Source: DATKCJ01 sp035513275 (GTDB lineage Bacteria; Verrucomicrobiota; Verrucomicrobiia; Opitutales; Opitutaceae). From it: a stretch of 10,849 nt of DNA. The DNA is taken from positions 1 to 10,849 of the forward strand of contig DATKCJ010000473.1 of assembly GCA_035513275.1 (NCBI GenBank), read 5' to 3'. The notes beneath the pieces are model-generated. The model was not told where the DNA came from and did no database searches. It was given only the letters and a program-made list of their open reading frames with translations. Within the stretch, counting starts at the first letter, position 1; each line of letters begins with the position of its first letter. This document shows positions 5,637 through 10,849 of this stretch, one piece after another. Position numbers and translations under genes: made by a program.

Positions 5637-6910
5637 CTTGCGACCGCCGGAAAACAGGGAGCGGTGCCGCAATTGCACGGCGCAGCATCGCTCAAACGTC
5701 GGGCAGGCTGACATGCATTGACCTCTTTGCGGGATGCGGGGGCTTAAGCGTCGGCCTGCATGAAGCGGGGATTCGGGGGCTTTTTGCCGTTGAAAAGAAC
5801 GCAGCGGCATTCTCGAGCCTGAAACACAATCTGATCGTCAATCGTCAGCACTTTGCGTGGCCCGAGTGGCTCCCGCAGCAAAACTGGGACATCAGAGAGT
5901 TGCTGGAGAGATACTCGCCGCAATTGCGGACGTTGCGCGGCCAGGTCGACATCGTTGTCGGAGGGCCGCCGTGCCAAGGTTTCTCGACGGCCGGTCGCAG
6001 GCAGGAATCAGATGAACGAAACAATCTGGTTCACGCTTACCTCGAGCTTGTCGCTCTTGTGCAACCAAAAGCGGTCATGTTCGAAAACGTCCGTGGATTC
6101 ACGATGCAATTCAAGGCAAACGCCGAGAAAGGCATCGAATACTCGCGCGTTGTGATTTCGAGGTTGCGCGAACTTGGCTATCCAGATGCTCAGGGGAAAG
6201 TTCTGGACATGGCATCTTATGGTGTGCCGCAGCGACGCTTGCGGTTCATCGTTGTCGCAACACGAAGTCTTCAAGCAGCGAAAGTTTTCGAACACCTCTG
6301 GGACAATCGCGGGACTTTCGCGCGCGCGAAGGGAATCCCCATCCGAAATTCTGTTCGCACAGCGTTGTCCAATCTGAAGAAGGCCAAAGGCGTCGTGGAT
6401 TCACCGGATACCACGGGATTCACCGCCGGCAGGTGGGACAAACCGAAGAACGGTTTTCAGAAATATCTCCAACGCGGGTGTGGTCGGAGTCGATCGCCAG
6501 ACAGCCATCGATTCGTGAATCATACTCCTGACGTCGAGGGCGTCTTTCGAAGGCTCTTGGCGGGGGCAACTCGCAATCGATGCATTGCAGGGGAAGCACG
6601 GAATCGTTTCGGCCTTAAAAAGAGGAGTGTGACCGTCCTGGCAGGTTCAAGCCCCGCACCGACCGTCACAACGATACCCGACGATTTTGTCCATTACTGT
6701 GAGCCAAGAGTGATGACTGTTCGCGAATGCGCACGTCTGCAGTCCTTCCCGGATTGGTTCGAATTCAAGGGCCCATACACGACTGGCGGTAAGCTACGAA
6801 AGCTGCAAACACCCCGATACACACAAGTCGGCAATGCCGTGCCCCCCCTGTTCGCCGAGCAGGTCGGCGAGGCCTTCTACCAAGTCCTGAATCATGGCCA
6901 AGCGCACTAA
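5633..6910 (+). CDS. DNA (cytosine-5-)-methyltransferase
   Basis: The 425-residue protein has the m5C methylase motifs in order: motif I DLFAGCGGLS (30-39, AdoMet binding), motif IV GGPPCQGFS (110-118, catalytic C114), motif VI ENV (151-153), motif VIII QRRLRF (200-205), motif IX RECARLQSFPD (364-374) and motif X GNAVPP (400-405). All key residues are present, so it should be active. The region between VIII and IX (about 210-355) is the target recognition domain, and its specificity cannot be read from sequence. A good Shine-Dalgarno (AAGGA, 5620-5624) lies 8 nt ahead of the ATG, inside the C gene. The 3' end overlaps the next gene by 17 bp. A 20-residue N-terminal extension rich in Arg and Ser precedes motif I. 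Likely role: marks host DNA as self for the linked system. Confidence 0.97.
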   Translation: MTCDRRKTGSGAAIARRSIAQTSGRLTCIDLFAGCGGLSVGLHEAGIRGLFAVEKNAAAFSSLKHNLIVNRQHFAWPEWLPQQNWDIRELLERYSPQLRTLRGQVDIVVGGPPCQGFSTAGRRQESDERNNLVHAYLELVALVQPKAVMFENVRGFTMQFKANAEKGIEYSRVVISRLRELGYPDAQGKVLDMASYGVPQRRLRFIVVATRSLQAAKVFEHLWDNRGTFARAKGIPIRNSVRTALSNLKKAKGVVDSPDTTGFTAGRWDKPKNGFQKYLQRGCGRSRSPDSHRFVNHTPDVEGVFRRLLAGATRNRCIAGEARNRFGLKKRSVTVLAGSSPAPTVTTIPDDFVHYCEPRVMTVRECARLQSFPDWFEFKGPYTTGGKLRKLQTPRYTQVGNAVPPLFAEQVGEAFYQVLNHGQAH

Positions 6911-9206
6911 GAAGCCGAAACAAGGCGGACGATCCGGCTCATTCAAGATTAGCTCCGCCCTGAAGACCATCATCGGTCGCGAGCTGATAACCAACGATCT
7001 CGTTGCGGTCTTCGAGCTCGTGAAGAACTCGTTCGACGCGCATGCGAAGAATGCCGAAATACGCTTCGAGAATCTTGGGGGCGACACTGCATCGTTGGTT
7101 ATCAAGGATGACGGCAAAGGGATGACTGCCGGGGACATCGAAGCTAAATGGCTGTTTGTTGCCTACTCGGCCAAGCGCGACGGGACCGAGGACAATGAAG
7201 AAGGGAAACCGAAGAACTATCGGGACAAGATTCAGTCCGTTCGAGTTTACGCAGGCGCCAAGGGAATTGGCCGCTTCTCCTGTGACAGGCTTGGACAACA
7301 CCTCGACATGTTCACCAGAACTTCCGGCAACGAAGGATACGAGTGGCTCAGTGTCGATTGGAGCGAATTTGAGAAGGATAGCAAAAGAGAGTTCATCGAC
7401 ATCAAAGTGGAGCGAGGGACCGTGGATACATGTCCTTACCCGTTGAAAGGAGGAGGGACCGTATTGGTGATCTCGAGCCTTCGTGAAGAATGGGATCGCC
7501 CGCGCCTAGTCGAGCTCCGCAACTCCCTGCGCAAACTGATCAACCCGAATCAAGAAAACGACGTCGCCGGATTTTCTGTCGAGCTGATCGTTCCAACAGA
7601 GCGCGCCGCCGATAAACGCGAGCCCGACAGCCGGGCGCGGGTTAATGGACCGGTTAGGAATTTCCTTTTTGAGGAACTCGGGCTCAAAACGACTGAAATC
7701 CATTGCGAGGTCGACAAGGACTCCGAAGTCGTCACGACCACGCTGACCGACAGAGGAACCCTGATCTATCGAATCCGTGAGAAATGCCCGTATCTCCACC
7801 TCGCGCGCGTGAGGGTGGATCTGTTTGCCCTCAATCGATCGGCAAAACTCCATTTCCATAAGGTCATGGGGGTTCACAACGTCGAGTATGGCTCGGTCTT
7901 TCTCTACAAGAACGGTTTTCGCGTCCATCCGATCGGTGACGCAGGCGACGACCGACTCGGGGTCGATCGCCGAAAACAGCAAGGCACCGCTCGATATCTT
8001 GGCACACGTGATGTTTCCGGTCGAATCGAGGTCACAGCCGACAACTCGAGGTTTAAAGAGGTCTCAAGTCGCGACGGTGGGTTGATTGTTTCGCCTGAGT
8101 GGAAGGAACTCGTGATATTCTTCTACGACTTCGCATTGCGACGGTTGGAAAAATACGTCGTAGACGTCATCAAATGGGGCAATGCGGCACCAGGATCTGA
8201 AGACGAGATAGAGCCCAAAGACGTAAAAGCCCAAATTCTAGATATCATCAGGAAGCTGACCGATTCGGAAGATGTGCTCGGTGTCGAATACGACCGAAAC
8301 CTGCTCGACATCATCGCGGAGCGCCAATCGGCGAGCGTCACGACGGCCCTCGAGAATTTCAGACGAATCGCGGCCCAGAACAACGATCCGGCTCTAGCGC
8401 GTGAGGTCGCCAGAGCGGAGCGCCGCATCAAGAAACTCGCGGAGGCAAAGGAAGAGGCGGAGAAGGAATCGCGCTCGGAACGGAAAGCGCGACTGGTGTC
8501 CGAACGCAGCTTGGTCGTCGAGCGGCAAAAGAATCGTTTCTTGATGGCGCATGCCGCCGACCCAGACAAGCAGCGGCTCCATATCCAGCATTGGGTGGGG
8601 ATTGGGTCAGGCGAAATGAGTGCACGGATCAAGAAGCTGATGCAGGGCGTCAAAGCTGGAACGATCCAAAATGAGGAATTGCTCGAGGGCCTCGGGAAAC
8701 TGCAATTTTGGGTTGATCAACTGGTAAACGCCGCCCGCATCGCAACGAGGGCGGATTTCAATCTGCAGTATCCAACGCGACGCATGGATCTCGCTCAATT
8801 CATGGCGGAGTATCTCCAAAGCGACATCGTTTCCAAACCAGACGGTTTACGAATCCACCTCAATAATTCGGCCGAGAATTTTGTCGTCATGATGCGTCCG
8901 GTCGAAATCACCATCCTCTTCGACAATCTGATTTCTAACGCGGTAAAGGCCCACGCTCGCAATCTCCATGTTTCGCTTCGCAGGTCGGGCTCGCGGCTCA
9001 CAGTTGTGGTGCGCAATGACGGCGAAGCCGTCCCGAAGCACTTGGTCGAATCAATGTTCGAGCTTGGAATCAGCGGCCGCGGAGGCTCCGGCATCGGTCT
9101 TCATACGTGTCGCGAGATCGTGAAAGGCATGAGCAGCGAAATCAGGTTCGGCGGAAACGATCCTCAGCTTGGCGGCGCGGTTTTCGAAATGACATTCTTT
9201 TCATGA
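6894..9206 (+). CDS. Two-module GHKL ATPase: MutL/Hsp90/MORC-like N-terminus plus histidine-kinase-like C-terminus
   Basis: In this 770-residue protein the N-terminal GHKL fold has ELVKNSFDAHA (41-51, N45 and D48), DDGKGM (72-77) and GAKGIGRFS (121-129), the MutL/Hsp90/MORC style. It is followed by a transducer-like domain to about 415. A charged coiled coil (about 500-550) leads to an H-box-like helix (RLHIQHWVGI, H563/H566) and a second GHKL fold with the histidine-kinase N box (LFDNLISNAVKAHA, 675-688), G1 (RNDGEAV, 707-713) and G2 (GRGGSGIGLHTC, 728-739). No membrane segment is present, so it is cytosolic. Bacterial MORC/MutL-like ATPases near DNA methylases are known from restriction-like loci. 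The following receiver gene fits the kinase half. Likely role: ATP-driven DNA or damage sensor that signals by phosphorylation. ATG 6894 is the only start that keeps the conserved FKISSALKTIIGRELI segment. Confidence 0.88.
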   Translation: MAKRTKKPKQGGRSGSFKISSALKTIIGRELITNDLVAVFELVKNSFDAHAKNAEIRFENLGGDTASLVIKDDGKGMTAGDIEAKWLFVAYSAKRDGTEDNEEGKPKNYRDKIQSVRVYAGAKGIGRFSCDRLGQHLDMFTRTSGNEGYEWLSVDWSEFEKDSKREFIDIKVERGTVDTCPYPLKGGGTVLVISSLREEWDRPRLVELRNSLRKLINPNQENDVAGFSVELIVPTERAADKREPDSRARVNGPVRNFLFEELGLKTTEIHCEVDKDSEVVTTTLTDRGTLIYRIREKCPYLHLARVRVDLFALNRSAKLHFHKVMGVHNVEYGSVFLYKNGFRVHPIGDAGDDRLGVDRRKQQGTARYLGTRDVSGRIEVTADNSRFKEVSSRDGGLIVSPEWKELVIFFYDFALRRLEKYVVDVIKWGNAAPGSEDEIEPKDVKAQILDIIRKLTDSEDVLGVEYDRNLLDIIAERQSASVTTALENFRRIAAQNNDPALAREVARAERRIKKLAEAKEEAEKESRSERKARLVSERSLVVERQKNRFLMAHAADPDKQRLHIQHWVGIGSGEMSARIKKLMQGVKAGTIQNEELLEGLGKLQFWVDQLVNAARIATRADFNLQYPTRRMDLAQFMAEYLQSDIVSKPDGLRIHLNNSAENFVVMMRPVEITILFDNLISNAVKAHARNLHVSLRRSGSRLTVVVRNDGEAVPKHLVESMFELGISGRGGSGIGLHTCREIVKGMSSEIRFGGNDPQLGGAVFEMTFFS

Positions 9207-9871
9207 TCCGAATCCTCGTCATCGACGACGCCCAGAGGCCGGAGTTTATTGACCATCTCGGCGACGAAGTGAGGGGCTCCATGGGCGTGGAGGTTCGGGC
9301 GGAGCACTTGAACCCCACGGTCTATTTTGAAGGCCGAAATCAAGCCTCAGAGTTGTCGAGGCTTCTGACGGAAGTAGCTCGGAGCGCAGCAGAGTTCTGG
9401 GACGTTGCCCTGATCGACATCAACTTACATGAGGTTAACATCGCCAAGGCAGAGAAACTTCACTTGGCGCTTTCGATTGCGGACAAATTTCGCGAAACGA
9501 ACAAGTCAGCCATCGTCATACTCTATTCGGGCACGTTGTCCGATCATGTGAAGGAGTTGTTGGCCGAACCCAAAGCGGCTGAGTTGGCCATGAAGAAGAT
9601 TTTCCGAACCGACATCGCTGCTTTCTCACCGAGAAACCATGTTGCCCTGGAGGTCATTCAACGGCTGTCGGCTCCTTCCTTTATTCTCACAATCGATCGG
9701 GCGTTGATCGCCGACTCCAATTTTCGAATCTCTGCGGCGGAGGCGGAATTCACCGGCAAGACATTTGGCCAGCTAGCTGCGGCGGTGCGCTGCCAGGACA
9801 GAATCGGTGTGCGACTCACTTCGCTAGTTGCGGAGCACGGCCTGGCGGCAATCGTTGATCTAGCGAGATGA
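9203..9871 (+). CDS. Response-regulator-like receiver protein with unknown C-terminal domain
   Basis: I start this 222-residue protein at ATG 9203, which overlaps the ATPase stop in an ATGA junction. The frame is open upstream to 9107, but that part lies inside the ATPase gene. The receiver fold shows MIRILVIDDA with acidic D8/D9, acceptor D72 in DVALIDINLHE, the switch residue S109 in IVILYSGT, and a lysine K131 or K132 in AMKKIF. The segment between β1 and D72 is about 15 residues longer than in classical receivers. Residues 140-222 have no recognisable HTH or enzyme motif. The output may therefore be protein-protein, most simply on the protease encoded next. It is the natural phospho-acceptor for the kinase-like half of the upstream protein. 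Its stop overlaps the protease ATG (ATGA). Confidence 0.82.
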   Translation: MIRILVIDDAQRPEFIDHLGDEVRGSMGVEVRAEHLNPTVYFEGRNQASELSRLLTEVARSAAEFWDVALIDINLHEVNIAKAEKLHLALSIADKFRETNKSAIVILYSGTLSDHVKELLAEPKAAELAMKKIFRTDIAAFSPRNHVALEVIQRLSAPSFILTIDRALIADSNFRISAAEAEFTGKTFGQLAAAVRCQDRIGVRLTSLVAEHGLAAIVDLAR

Positions 9872-10563
9872 CCGTTAGCGCATCGCAAAAATCATTTTGC
9901 CTTCACGCGACATCCGCAGACTTATCGTTTCTTAAGCCGGTCAAGACACGCCTGAAACGGATGCTTGGCGGCGAAATGCAATTTCTCGATCTCGGAAACC
10001 AACATTCGTGTGCAGATGCGAAACTGAAACTTAGGCAGGCCCAAACCGGCTTCGTGGCGGTGATGGCACATGGAACATCGAGCTGTATCCGAAGCGGCGA
10101 GCATCGCAATCGCGCCGGAGAGACACAGGAAGGCAATGACTTCCTGAAAGAATCGGAGCTCAATGCATTCGCCGGGAAGACTGTCTTCTGCCTCAGCTGT
10201 GACTCCAATTGTTTGGCAATCGGAGCGATGGCCGCAGGTGCACGCGCCTTCGTAGGGTTCGATGAAGTTCCGTTTAATCGTTTCGACGAATCAGGAGATC
10301 CCATCGGAAGTCCGGAGCTCGTGTTGCACTCACGGCGATTGCTCGGGGCTGCAGTAACCGCGACGCTTGAACAAATTGTTTCACGGAGGAGCACGCTTTC
10401 CGAGTCGGTTTCGTTCCTGAGATATTGGATTTGCAGAGAGGCTGTTCGCTTTGTGCGGGAGCAAAGAGGCGTCACTAGTCGCCGTGATGTGGCGGCACTG
10501 TTTCTTAAGGTGAAGGACGGCATTCGATACTACGGGCCGTATGGGTTGCGCTTCGGCGATTAG
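9868..10563 (+). CDS. Caspase/CHAT-like cysteine protease, candidate effector
   Basis: The 231-residue protein has the caspase-hemoglobinase pattern of a hydrophobic strand ending in a catalytic His, TGFVAVMAHGT (H68), and a second strand ending in Cys, KTVFCLSCDSN (C111), followed by CLAIGAMAAGARAFVGFDE, the helix-strand unit usual in CHAT proteases. The sequence between His and Cys is short, so it is a minimal domain without obvious repeats. The C-terminal half (LVLHSRRLLGAAVTATLEQI, then YWICREAVRFVREQ, then YYGPYGLRFG) is helical and unknown. In defence loci such proteases are often activated on infection to kill the host cell. Here it is coupled by an ATGA overlap to the receiver protein. 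Other readings (general hydrolase, inactive relative) are possible. C108 is an alternative nucleophile. Confidence 0.78.
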   Translation: MTVSASQKSFCLHATSADLSFLKPVKTRLKRMLGGEMQFLDLGNQHSCADAKLKLRQAQTGFVAVMAHGTSSCIRSGEHRNRAGETQEGNDFLKESELNAFAGKTVFCLSCDSNCLAIGAMAAGARAFVGFDEVPFNRFDESGDPIGSPELVLHSRRLLGAAVTATLEQIVSRRSTLSESVSFLRYWICREAVRFVREQRGVTSRRDVAALFLKVKDGIRYYGPYGLRFGD

Positions 10564-10570
10564 CTGAACC

Positions 10571-10744
10571 ATGGACCTCCTGACCCCACGTCGCCGGTCT
10601 GCTCTGATGGCGAGCATCCGCGGAACGGGTAACAAGGACACCGACCTGAAACTGATTCAGGTCTTTCGTGCGAACGGCATTACTGGCTGGCGGCGCGGCT
10701 CGAAGCTGCGTAAGCGTCCGGCCGGGGGCCTCTTGACTTCGTAG
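10571..10744 (+). pseudogene. Vsr (very short patch repair endonuclease) fragment, N-terminal part only
   Basis: ATG 10571 opens a 57-codon frame whose first 42 residues match the Vsr N-terminus: MDLLTPRRRSALMASIRGTG, then NKDTDLKLIQVFRANGITGWRR. Vsr nicks T:G mismatches that arise from m5C deamination and is commonly encoded beside m5C methylases, which explains its position seven bases after the protease stop. Family similarity stops after GWRR. The frame continues as GSKLRKRPAGGLLTS and ends at TAG 10742-10744 inside a repeat. The region that would hold the catalytic Asp and His residues (the usual PDFVF and FVDGCFWHGC segments) is absent in all frames I checked before the window end. It is therefore decayed or truncated, with 57 codons compared with roughly 140 for the intact family. 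Confidence 0.72.
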
Positions 10745-10816
10745 TGGTGGCTACTCCGAGGCGGGCGATTCGTAATGGTGACTACTGCCTACGAGGCGGT
10801 TGTCGTAGTAGCCACC
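10739..10816. repeat. Repeat cluster truncating the Vsr gene
   Basis: Two direct copies of a 17-mer, TCGTAGTGGTGGCTACT (10739-10755) and TCGTAATGGTGACTACT (10770-10786), match at 15 of 17 positions. Each is followed by CGAGGCGG (10757-10764 and 10792-10799). A reverse copy, AGTAGCCACC (10807-10816), is a perfect complement of GGTGGCTACT (10746-10755). The cluster looks like another short dispersed repeat and ends the Vsr reading frame. The remainder to 10849 shows nothing recognisable. Confidence 0.65.
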
Positions 10817-10849
10817 TTTGCCTCTGGCTTCTTCGGTGTCTCTGGTGCT

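Noticed and set aside
9107..9202. Upstream start for the receiver protein
   Set aside because: This part overlaps the conserved G2 region of the ATPase in another frame. The receiver fold begins at MIRILVIDD, whose ATG sits in an ATGA junction.

Overview
The window looks like a chromosomal segment of a GC-rich environmental bacterium. A member of Verrucomicrobiota (Opitutales-like) is my best guess, at low to moderate confidence. The basis is the combination of a DUF2911/TPR secreted protein, leaderless or SD-poor starts, and several families of short dispersed repeats: GTAG-type REP hairpins, CGCAAAGAACGCAAAG-type repeats and CGCTAATC-type repeats. No rRNA, tRNA, CRISPR array or complete IS was found.

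Left part (1-4386). A secreted DUF2911 protein runs leftward off the window edge. It is followed by a REP doublet, a 12-TM MFS transporter (+), a repeat-rich gap, a small winged-helix regulator (-), a second repeat-rich gap holding a MITE-like 146-bp element, and a small hypothetical gene (+). That gene converges on, and overlaps, an AbrB/MazE-type gene that is the second gene of an HNH endonuclease-AbrB pair (-). The MFS and DUF2911 genes are visibly more GC-rich than the right half.

Right part (5340-10744), the interesting region. A compact operon on the + strand starts with a restriction-modification controller (C) protein behind a recognisable C-box (GACTTATAGGC plus an upstream AGTC half-site with CGTG spacer) and a probable leaderless promoter. 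It continues with a DNA cytosine-5 methyltransferase, a 770-aa protein carrying two GHKL ATPase modules (an N-terminal MutL/Hsp90/MORC-like one and a C-terminal histidine-kinase-like one), a response-regulator-like receiver protein, and a caspase/CHAT-like cysteine protease. All junctions are overlaps (three ATGA, one of 17 nt), so the genes are probably translationally coupled. Seven bases further on lies the N-terminal third of a Vsr mismatch endonuclease, cut off by a short repeat cluster at the window edge.

Interpretation (inference). The architecture is that of a C-regulated type II R-M locus in which the usual restriction enzyme is absent from the operon. In its place is a signalling cassette: ATPase sensor, phospho-receiver, cysteine protease. 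It could be a methylation-guarded abortive-infection system in which the methylase marks self, the ATPase/kinase senses unmethylated or damaged DNA, and the protease is the effector. The divergent HNH gene is the only nuclease candidate nearby.
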